Positions 33,471 through 39,380 of a stretch of 39,380 bases of DNA are shown one piece after another. A model generated the notes under the pieces. That model was not told the DNA's origin. It saw only the letters and a list, made by a program, of their open reading frames with translations, and searched no databases. A program made the translations under genes and the position numbers. Source of the DNA: Moorena sp. SIO3I8. Lineage in GTDB: Bacteria; Cyanobacteriota; Cyanobacteriia; Cyanobacteriales; Coleofasciculaceae. The first letter of the stretch is position 1; the number at the start of each line of letters is the position of its first letter. The stretch lies in contig NZ_JAAHHW010000062.1 in assembly GCF_010692325.1 (NCBI RefSeq), positions 1 through 39,380 on the forward strand. Reading direction: 5' to 3'.

Positions 33471-34190
33471 ATGGTTGAAGATCGGATTATTGTTCCTTTG
33501 GATGTGCCGAGCCTGGAAGATGCGATCGCATTAGTGGAACAGTTGCCTGAGGTTAGCTTTTGGAAAGTAGGTCTGGAACTGTTTGTGAGCACTGGTTCTG
33601 AGATTATTCATGCTCTCAAACATCGGCAAAAGCGGATATTTCTGGATCTTAAATTTCACGATATCCCCAATACGGTAGCTGGAGCAACAAGGGTTGCAGC
33701 CGCCTATGGTGTGGACTTAATCACCATTCATGCCGTTGCTGGTCGCAATGCTCTTAAACGAGCGGCTGAAGCGGCAGTTGAGGGAGCTTTGGCAGCGGGA
33801 TGTCCCCCCCCGAAGTTAATTGGTATTACTCTACTGACCAGTCTCAATTCCCGGGATTTGGCCTTTGACCTGAAAATTCCGATCGAGTTGCCCGAATTTG
33901 TCTTACAAATGGCACTACTAGCTCAAGAGTCAGGTTTGAATGGGGCAGTGTGCTCCCCCATGGAAGTATCACAGCTACGACAAGTGTGTGGTGATGATTT
34001 TCTCCTGGTTTGTCCAGGAGTACGCCCCCAATGGTCCGAACAAGGTGATCAACGACGGGCAATGACCCCAGTAGCTGCTCTACAAGCTGGTGCAGATTAC
34101 CTAGTCATAGGGCGACCAATTACCGCTGCTGACGACCCAGTGGCTGCCTGGAATAGGATTTGTGAGGAATTAGCTGGTACTAGTGTATAG
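33471..34190 (+). CDS. pyrF: Orotidine 5'-phosphate decarboxylase
   Basis: Predicted protein of 239 residues. I prefer the ATG at 33471 ([20 protein letters not shown]); the frame starts at a TTG 18 bases earlier inside the repeat. The catalytic array D-X-K-X2-D is [11 protein letters not shown] (Asp59, Lys61, Asp64). The phosphate-binding end is visible as VCPGVRPQ and [15 protein letters not shown]. It performs the last step of UMP synthesis as a cytoplasmic TIM-barrel dimer. AGGAGG of the final tandem-repeat unit lies 3 bp before the ATG and is the only candidate ribosome binding site. It ends about 10 bp before, or overlaps, the next gene depending on that gene's start, so the two are probably co-transcribed. 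Confidence 0.95.
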   Translation: MVEDRIIVPLDVPSLEDAIALVEQLPEVSFWKVGLELFVSTGSEIIHALKHRQKRIFLDLKFHDIPNTVAGATRVAAAYGVDLITIHAVAGRNALKRAAEAAVEGALAAGCPPPKLIGITLLTSLNSRDLAFDLKIPIELPEFVLQMALLAQESGLNGAVCSPMEVSQLRQVCGDDFLLVCPGVRPQWSEQGDQRRAMTPVAALQAGADYLVIGRPITAADDPVAAWNRICEELAGTSV

Positions 34191-34200
34191 CTTTCAGCTG

Positions 34201-35208
34201 ATGGGATTACTTCTCATTGCTTACTTGGGATTACAGATTAATGGGTTGAACCTTAGCAAGTTGAACCTGGAAGGTTTCCCAGAACAGTTTCAACTAGCGT
34301 TCTTTCAGAAGTTGGCAACAGGGAACAGGGAACAGGGAACAGTGGACAAGGATTCACGAAAAGCAATGCAGCGCGGTCTTGGGGGAAACCCCCACTCGCT
34401 ATTGCATCAAGAACAGTATCAGAAAACTACTTTTGAAAGAGGTCTACTGTTCAACCTACCCTACTCGAACACCAAAGCCCAACAACCAAACCACCTCCAA
34501 CCTATCAACTTTCAACCTATCAACTTTCAACCTACCAACCTTCAACCTCTCAACTTTCAACCTGCCAACCTTGGCCTATTGGCCACGCTACGCGAACAAC
34601 CTGCCAACCTTGGCCTATTGGCCACGCTACGCGAACAATCTACTAACCTCCAACCTCCCAACCTTAACCCTTCAAGGTTCTTCCGACCTGCCAACCTTGA
34701 ACCTTCACCCGATCAAACCTGTTCGGTAGAGGTGGAAACCTTAACCTCCCTATTGCTTAAGGATTTACCTAGCTATGCCAATCGAGTGATTCAGAGAGCG
34801 CGGCGCTCAGACTCGACTCTGGACAATTTCAGTTATGTCATCGTGGCAGGAAAGCCAGAGTTTGAACCTCTGCCCCTTAAGTCGTTTCAATCCACGACCG
34901 TACCTAACCCAACAGATACCGAAGCACTTGAACAAATCTTTCTAACTACCCTAGAGCGCAAGTATTTCAAGGATAAAGCTGTAGAGCTTCAGAATTATCA
35001 CTGGCTATTTTTGACCAAAAGCTCTGATGGTTGGCGCTTAGTGATGATTTTTTCCCGTATTGGTTCTGTTTCAGAAGGCAAACTTCCCACACCGCCACGG
35101 GAAAGTACTAATGGTGTTATTGGTCAAGCGGTTAAGACTTGGCTGCGGGATTGTCGTGCTGGGACAATTCGATCCTTTGAACAGAATCCCGTCAATTCCG
35201 ATCCTTGA
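34201..35208 (+). CDS. Hypothetical protein with a linker built from DNA repeats
   Basis: Predicted protein of 335 residues from the ATG at 34201; a GTG at 34183 overlapping the pyrF stop is the alternative. The N-terminus (MGLLLIAYLGLQINGLNLSK) is a possible membrane anchor. Residues about 45-165 are a chain of repeat translations: ATGNREQGT (AACAGGG heptamers), AMQRGLGGNPHSLLHQ (a palindrome also at 31795), (QPINFQP)n from TCAACCT-type heptamers, and two NLGLLATLREQ from the small palindromic repeat. The C-terminal 160 residues (CSVEVETLTSLLLKDLPSYA, SYVIVAGKPEFEPLPL, NYHWLFLTKSSDGWRLVMIF) look like a normal folded domain of a cyanobacterial family whose function I do not know. The frame is kept through every insertion. 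Confidence 0.75.
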   Translation: MGLLLIAYLGLQINGLNLSKLNLEGFPEQFQLAFFQKLATGNREQGTVDKDSRKAMQRGLGGNPHSLLHQEQYQKTTFERGLLFNLPYSNTKAQQPNHLQPINFQPINFQPTNLQPLNFQPANLGLLATLREQPANLGLLATLREQSTNLQPPNLNPSRFFRPANLEPSPDQTCSVEVETLTSLLLKDLPSYANRVIQRARRSDSTLDNFSYVIVAGKPEFEPLPLKSFQSTTVPNPTDTEALEQIFLTTLERKYFKDKAVELQNYHWLFLTKSSDGWRLVMIFSRIGSVSEGKLPTPPRESTNGVIGQAVKTWLRDCRAGTIRSFEQNPVNSDP

Positions 35209-35615
35209 GATGGCTAAGCATTCAGCGGTCAGTGGTCAGCGGTCAGTGGTCAGCGGTCAGTGGTCAGCGGTCAGTGGTCAGCGGTCAGTGGTCAGCCGTC
35301 AGTAGTTAGCCGTCAGTGGTCAGCTGTCAGCTTATTTTATTCAAAAGCACCGATTGCGCATCAGCTGATAGCTGATAGCTGATAGCTGATAGCTGATAGC
35401 TGATAGCTGATAGCTGATAGCTGATAGCTGATAGCTGATAGCTGATAGCTGATAGCTGATAGCTTAAGTTTAGAAAGATTTAAGAATTTAGCAATTTTCA
35501 AGGAATTATTGAGATGTATGTGAATCAAAAATGCGATTGACCGTTCGCGAAGCGTTGGGCTTTGCCCGAAAGGTCACGCTACGGGAACGCATTTGCCAAC
35601 ACTAGCTGGTTTCCT
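35209..35615. repeat. GGTCAGC and GCTGATA heptamer arrays
   Basis: (GGTCAGCGGTCAGT)n, a 14-bp double heptamer, at 35219-35330; then (GCTGATA)n with about 15 units at 35360-35463. Bases 35464-35540 are unique and AT-rich. At about 35540-35590 is a diverged small palindromic repeat (GACCGTTCGCGAAGCG ... GGTCACGCTACGGGAACGC). Confidence 0.85.
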
Positions 35616-35690
35616 TTACTCTTCTACAATCTCGACTAAGTCCTGAACCATTACATCAAACGTCCTGGCTAATTTATCCATAGAAGTATA
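35616..35690 (-). pseudogene. C-terminal fragment of an HTH (XRE-type) regulator
   Basis: Reading out of the IS border, the minus strand gives YTSMDKLARTFDVMVQDLVE then IVEE and a stop at 35616. This is how many small cyanobacterial XRE-type regulators end (MDKLA..FDV...DLVE). The DNA-binding part is missing, and the sequence beyond the other IS end does not supply it, so a deletion or rearrangement accompanied the insertion. Alternatively a 21-residue peptide could start at the ATG at 35681, but a remnant is more likely. Confidence 0.5.
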
Positions 35691-35850
35691 TTGACACTCC
35701 CCACTGATAGAATCAGGGGGATTCTTGGTTCAACGAGCTGACTTGCTCAACCAGACCGGAATCAGGAAGAGTAGAGGCCAATTCTCCCCAAGCGTTAAGT
35801 AAAGTTCCGGTGTGCCCCACCGTACTTAAGGCTCTAGTTAAAATATTTTT
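35671..35850 (-). ncRNA. Predicted reRNA (omega RNA) of TnpB copy 2
   Basis: By analogy with other TnpB elements, an RNA would run from the 3' part of tnpB through the hairpin 35699-35720 to TCAA at 35691, followed by a guide read from the flank (TATACTTCTATGGATAAA). The 5' limit is a guess. Confidence 0.35.
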
Positions 35851-37044
35851 GGCAGCATTGTGGTCTCTGTCTAGCTGACATCCACATTCACAGACATGGG
35901 TTCTAGTAGATAATGATTTTTTGACCACTTTGCCACAGCTGGAGCAATTTTGGCTTGTATAAGCAGGGTTCACTGCAACAGTTACCCGCCTAAACTTTTG
36001 CCCAAAATATTCCAACCATTCCCTAAACTGGTACCAACCTGCATCATTAATAGACTTAGCGAGACAGTGATTTTTAACTAAATTTTTAACCCTCAAATCT
36101 TCATAAGCGACCAAATCGTTAGATTGGATTACGCAACGTGCCAGTCTCTTGGCATGTTCTTCACGCTGCCTACTTATTTTGAGGTGCTGTCTACCTAGTT
36201 TATTGATAGCTTTCTTCCGGTTAGCAGAGCCTTTCTTCTTTCGGGAAACTCGACGTTGATAAAATTTTAATTGTTTCTCTCCACTGCGATAGAATCTAGG
36301 ATTAGGTTCAGCATAGCCATCAGAATCAGTGTAAAATTCTTTTAATCCGACATCTAACCCCACAGTAAAGCCAGTAGCTTCTAGCTGTTCTGAGTTATCT
36401 ACCTTGACGCAAAACTGGACATAGTACCCATCGGCTCTTTGAACAATCCGAACTCGCTTAATTAGCTTCTGGTCGAAGCACCACAAGTCCCAGGTGCCTT
36501 TGAGCTTGACTTGCCCAATGCCTTTCTTGTCTGTGAATTTTATAGACTTCTTATCTGGGGATAACTTCCATCCAGATTGCTTATATTCGACTGACCTAGA
36601 ATGCTTTTTGAAACGGGGATAACCTTTCTTCCCAGGGATTTTATTCTTGCAATTATCAAAGAAACGTTTGATAGCGCGTTCTACATTCTCAACTGATGCC
36701 TGACAAGCATGACTGTTGAGGTCTCTGACAAACTTGAATTCGTCTCTTAGTTGAGTGTTGTAACGATAGAGTTCTTTTTTCCCTGTACCACGATTGTCCA
36801 TCCAGTACCGAAGTACTTTATTGCGGACAAAGCGAGCCGTTCTAATGGCTTCATTTATTGCCAACCTTTGAGGCTCTTTGAGAACAGCCTTGAACTCCAT
36901 GACCAACACTCGTGTATCACCTCCTTGGGTTCTTACTTTACTTACTATTATAGACTACAATCTAGATTTAAAAGTCCCCGAACAGTTAGGGAATAAATTC
37001 CCGTTCGGGCTAACCCCATGAATAGAATTCAGGGGCTTGCGCCC
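35691..37044 (-). mobile_element. IS200/IS605-family element, second TnpB copy
   Basis: On the minus strand the right end finishes AGTGTCAA at 35691, identical to the end of the first element, preceded by a hairpin of CCCC...GGGG type (35699-35720). The left end is less certain: CGAAAATCCTGAGGGCGCAA ending GCCCC near 37044 resembles CAAAAAATTTGGGTTTAAAG ending CCCC of copy 1, and would follow TGAC rather than TTAC. A second hairpin similar to the right-end one lies at about 37013-37036. No TnpA gene is present. Confidence 0.7.
35713..36909 (-). CDS. tnpB: TnpB, RNA-guided endonuclease of IS200/IS605, intact copy
   Basis: Predicted protein of 398 residues. I take the GTG at 36909, since AAGGAGGTG lies 8 bp upstream. 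The RuvC residues are Asp186 (VGLDVGLKEF), Glu270 (AYEDLRVKN) and Asp349 (QLDRDHNAAKNIL), and the zinc ribbon CSSCG...CECGC is complete. It lacks the three repeat insertions of the copy at 21300-22565, so it shows the ancestral form: SRKKKGSANRKKAI here against KGKAVGHATRTANRRKAI there. Core residues are otherwise highly similar. A TATAAT at about 36949 on the minus strand with a strong ribosome site suggests real expression. Without TnpA it is mobile only in trans. Confidence 0.93.
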   Translation of the reverse strand: MLVMEFKAVLKEPQRLAINEAIRTARFVRNKVLRYWMDNRGTGKKELYRYNTQLRDEFKFVRDLNSHACQASVENVERAIKRFFDNCKNKIPGKKGYPRFKKHSRSVEYKQSGWKLSPDKKSIKFTDKKGIGQVKLKGTWDLWCFDQKLIKRVRIVQRADGYYVQFCVKVDNSEQLEATGFTVGLDVGLKEFYTDSDGYAEPNPRFYRSGEKQLKFYQRRVSRKKKGSANRKKAINKLGRQHLKISRQREEHAKRLARCVIQSNDLVAYEDLRVKNLVKNHCLAKSINDAGWYQFREWLEYFGQKFRRVTVAVNPAYTSQNCSSCGKVVKKSLSTRTHVCECGCQLDRDHNAAKNILTRALSTVGHTGTLLNAWGELASTLPDSGLVEQVSSLNQESP

Positions 37045-37445
37045 TCAGGATTTTCGGTCACTGAAAATACGGTAGCCTTGTTTTTTAATATCCAACCAGA
37101 GGAAATTTATCGCATCGATTGCTGGCAGCACGTTGTTTACGTACACGCCAAAGGTGTCAGTCAATTTGTCAGCTACGCCGATTTTCCGCCAATTTTAGGG
37201 GTAGACCCCCCAAAAACTGGAGATTACGACCGCTGGCTTAAACGGCGAAAAGGCACAAATCCAAGCAATCCCTGGGTTTTTGGAGCCGATTCTACGCCCA
37301 GCAGTTTAAGCAAGCTTCCTCAAAGCTTAATCTTTATCAGTGGGGAAAATTGGTTGGTCTAGTCAAAGGTGTACTTTTTGAGGCAGAATTGCAACAATTG
37401 CGGCAAATTTATGTGAACGAGAAAAGTTGGTGGGACGATTTTTGA
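37018..37445 (+). pseudogene. Conserved hypothetical gene, frameshifted and probably 5'-truncated by the IS
   Basis: The first frame encodes VTENTVALFFNIQPEEIYRI then DCWQHVVYVHAKGVSQF and PPILGVDPPKTGDYDRWLKR. It then drifts into SNPWVFGADSTPSS and ends at 37362. The plus-one frame from about 37255 gives KQSLGFWSRFYAQQFKQASS then KLNLYQWGKLVGLV and FEAELQQLRQIYVNEKSWWDDF, stopping at 37445, clearly the true C-terminus. One missing A in the run GCGAAAAGG (about 37249) would explain it. The ATG at 37018 lies within the IS left end, so the native start is lost or replaced. The restored stop overlaps the possible TTG start of the transporter gene. A sequencing error in the A run is the alternative. 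Confidence 0.7.
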
Positions 37446-39148
37446 CTAGATACTATATCCTGATTCTATTGAGTCTTCTGTGTTTAACTGCCTGTAATTC
37501 TCCTGATAGTGGAGTTTTACAGTCCAACCAGGACAGTACTTTGAAGCTACTGTACTGGCAAGCACCCACTATCCTCAATCCTCATCTTTCCAATGGTTAC
37601 AAGGATTCCGAAGCCAGTCGGATTACCCTGGAACCCCTGACTAGTTATGACAAAAATGGGGAGATGGTGCTGTTTTTGGCAGCAGAAGTCCCTACGGTAG
37701 AGAATGGTGGAATTGCGGCTGATGGTAAGTCGGTGACTTGGAAACTAAAGCGCAATGTAAAGTGGTCCGATGGCACCCCTTTCACCGCTGCTGATGTGGT
37801 GTTCACTTACGAATTCATCACCAATGCAGCAGTAGGCTCGACTAGTGCTAGTACCTATAAAACTATCAAAAACGTTGAAGCAATCGACGACTATACAGTC
37901 AAAGTCAACTTCAAGGATGTTAATCCAGCTTGGTTTTTAGTCTTTTCCGGTAGTGCTGGCATGATTTTGCCACGCCATTTATATCAAGATTTCAATGGTG
38001 CCAATGCACGACAAGCGCCAGCCAACTTGATGCCTGTAGGAACCGGTCCCTATCAGGTCGTAGAATTTAAGCCAGGGGATACCGTAGTTTATCAGCCAAA
38101 CCCTAACTTCCGAGAAGGGGATAAACCCTATTTCGAGCGAGTAGAATTAAAAGGCGGTGGTGATGCTACCTCTGCTGCTAGAGCAGTCTTACAAACTGGT
38201 GATGGGGATTATGCTTACAATCTGCAAGTGGAAGCACCTGTGTTGAAGCGACTAGAAGCAGGGGGTAAAGGTAAAGTCGTGGCTATCTTTGGGGCGTTGG
38301 TAGAACGGATTTTAATGAATCAAACCGACCCCAATCAACAAGCTCCGTCTGGAGAACGGTCTAGTCTCAAATTCCCCCATCCGTTTTTCAAAGACAAGCG
38401 GGTGCGTCAGGCTTTTAACCTAGCCCTAGACCGGGAAACCATTGCTCAACAGCTTTATGGACCAACGGGCAAAGCCACAGGGAATTTCTTAGTGTTACCA
38501 GAGCAATATAATTCCCCTAATACTACCTATGAATTTAACCCTAAAAAAGCGGTAGCCTTGTTGGAGGAAGCAGGCTGGAAAGATACCAATGGTAATGGGA
38601 TTCGGGATAAGGATGGGGTCGAGATGACCGTGTTGTTTCAGACTTCGGTCAATCCTGTCCGCCAGAAGACCCAGGAAATTGTTAAACAGACCCTAGCCTC
38701 GATTGGAGTTGGGGTAGAACTTAAGAGTATTGATGCCAGTATTTATTTCTCTGGTGATCCAGCCAACACCGATACTAATCAACGCTTTTATGCTGACCTA
38801 CAAATGTACACCACAGGGAATGATAGTCCTGACCCTGGTGCGTATCTGAAAACCTATACCTGTGATGAAATTTCCCAGAAAGCTAATCAATGGTCTGGGC
38901 AAAATCACTCTCGCTACTGTAATCCGAAATACGATCAGCTTTGGCAGCAGTCTACAAAGGAGTTAGACCCAGAAAAACGTCGGAAAATCTTTATCCAGAT
39001 GAATGACTTACTGGTTAAAGATGATGTGGTAGTTTTGCCCATTGTCCATCGGGCTGACGTAGCTGGGTTTAGCAATCAGTTGGAAGGTTATGACTTCACA
39101 CCATGGGATACCAATACTTGGAACATTATGGATTGGAAGCGGAAGTGA
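37430..39148 (+). CDS. Dipeptide/oligopeptide ABC transporter substrate-binding lipoprotein
   Basis: Predicted protein of 572 residues. Start choice is uncertain: GTG 37430 (MGRFLTRYY) is used, with TTG 37427 and TTG 37442 possible; the last overlaps the upstream stop as TTGA. A lipoprotein signal ends in the lipobox LTAC, followed by NSPDSGV. The body is solute-binding protein family 5: LYWQAPTILNPHLSNGYKDS, VTWKLKRNVKWSDGTPFTAADV near 105-125 (the family signature), VGTGPYQVVEFKPGD, KRVRQAFNLALDRETIAQQL and LEEAGWKDTNGNGIRDKDG. It binds peptides or related solutes outside the inner membrane and hands them to a permease. No permease or ATPase gene follows within the window. Confidence 0.92.
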   Translation: MGRFLTRYYILILLSLLCLTACNSPDSGVLQSNQDSTLKLLYWQAPTILNPHLSNGYKDSEASRITLEPLTSYDKNGEMVLFLAAEVPTVENGGIAADGKSVTWKLKRNVKWSDGTPFTAADVVFTYEFITNAAVGSTSASTYKTIKNVEAIDDYTVKVNFKDVNPAWFLVFSGSAGMILPRHLYQDFNGANARQAPANLMPVGTGPYQVVEFKPGDTVVYQPNPNFREGDKPYFERVELKGGGDATSAARAVLQTGDGDYAYNLQVEAPVLKRLEAGGKGKVVAIFGALVERILMNQTDPNQQAPSGERSSLKFPHPFFKDKRVRQAFNLALDRETIAQQLYGPTGKATGNFLVLPEQYNSPNTTYEFNPKKAVALLEEAGWKDTNGNGIRDKDGVEMTVLFQTSVNPVRQKTQEIVKQTLASIGVGVELKSIDASIYFSGDPANTDTNQRFYADLQMYTTGNDSPDPGAYLKTYTCDEISQKANQWSGQNHSRYCNPKYDQLWQQSTKELDPEKRRKIFIQMNDLLVKDDVVVLPIVHRADVAGFSNQLEGYDFTPWDTNTWNIMDWKRK

Positions 39149-39185
39149 TAGTTATATCAAGTCCGGTTGAATACCCATAATTAAC

Positions 39186-39240
39186 GGGAGTGTGGGGAGA
39201 TGGGGAGATGGGGAGATGGGGAGATAGGGAGATTGGGGAG
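39186..39240. repeat. GGGGAGAT tandem array
   Basis: (GGGGAGAT)n with about five units, the same unit as at 23270-23332. It lies between the transporter gene and the intron-like end. Confidence 0.8.
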
Positions 39241-39262
39241 ATTTTTATTAAGCGTAAATCGG

Positions 39263-39380
39263 GTAAGTCAGCGGGATTGCTCCCGCTTCGTCCCCAAAGC
39301 ACCGTGCGAACAAGTCTCCAAGTACACGGCGCAACCAATTCCAAAAGAACTCACTTATCATTGCTACTTCTTTTCCTTGA
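39263..39380 (-). ncRNA. Probable 3' end of a group II intron (domains V and VI), continuing off the window
   Basis: On the minus strand, 39332-39299 is a 34-base hairpin: GCGCCGUG pairs with CACGGUGC, a GAGA tetraloop is at its centre, and a two-base bulge lies on the 3' side. This is the size and layout of group II intron domain V with a CGC triad. The upper stem has two U-U mismatches. Next comes AGCGGGA...TCCCGCT, a domain VI-like stem, and then GACTTAC, where an intron could end (AY) at 39263. Any maturase gene would lie beyond 39380. The call rests on manual folding. Confidence 0.45.

Overview
The window looks like a filamentous, repeat-rich cyanobacterium, and a Moorena (Moorea)-like marine genus is my best guess. 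The evidence is about a dozen HIP1 octamers (GCGATCGC), cyanobacterial families (DUF1822, DUF1825, DUF4346, PEP-CTERM, CHAT/CHASE2), heptanucleotide tandem arrays in nearly every intergenic gap, and a small palindromic repeat with the core CACGCTACGCGAAC scattered both between and inside genes. No rRNA, tRNA or CRISPR array was recognised.

Layout. Positions 1-1070 hold a terminator, a small membrane-anchored protein and an orphan antitoxin-like protein. Positions 1159-7876 hold four minus-strand genes in transcription order: a sigma-70-like/HTH protein, a DUF1822 protein, a CHAT protease fused to a CHASE2 sensor with membrane segments, and a secreted DUF928-like protein. Positions 8247-15193 hold two 977-residue TPR-CHAT paralogues with duplicated upstream regions, flanking an antitoxin/PIN toxin pair. 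Positions 15436-19869 (minus) hold a PlsC-type acyltransferase and nrdB/nrdA, with a duplicated nrdA leader carrying NrdR-like boxes. Positions 20326-23210 hold a DUF4346 gene and a glycerophosphodiester phosphodiesterase pseudogene, killed by a nonsense codon and by an IS608-like TnpB-only element. Positions 23532-25676 hold a subtilisin-like protease and a separate small gene resembling its prodomain. Positions 26687-31402 hold a PEP-CTERM protein, a HhH protein next to a TM2/SHOCT protein, DUF1825 and a class A penicillin-binding protein. Positions 32013-35208 hold tyrS, pyrF and a protein whose linker is built from DNA repeats. Positions 35616-39380 hold a second TnpB element, two broken genes, a dipeptide-type ABC transporter lipoprotein and, at the edge, what looks like the 3' end of a group II intron.

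Themes. Housekeeping genes (nrdAB, tyrS, pyrF, PBP1A, plsC) alternate with accessory signalling genes dominated by caspase-like CHAT domains. The sigma-like/DUF1822/CHAT-CHASE2/DUF928 cluster beside two TPR-CHAT proteases is the best candidate for an undescribed protease-based signalling system; its function is inference. Second, several small repeat families have entered coding sequence in frame: TnpB, the CHASE2 protein and the protein after pyrF. Repeats also supply stop codons and, for pyrF, the ribosome binding site.
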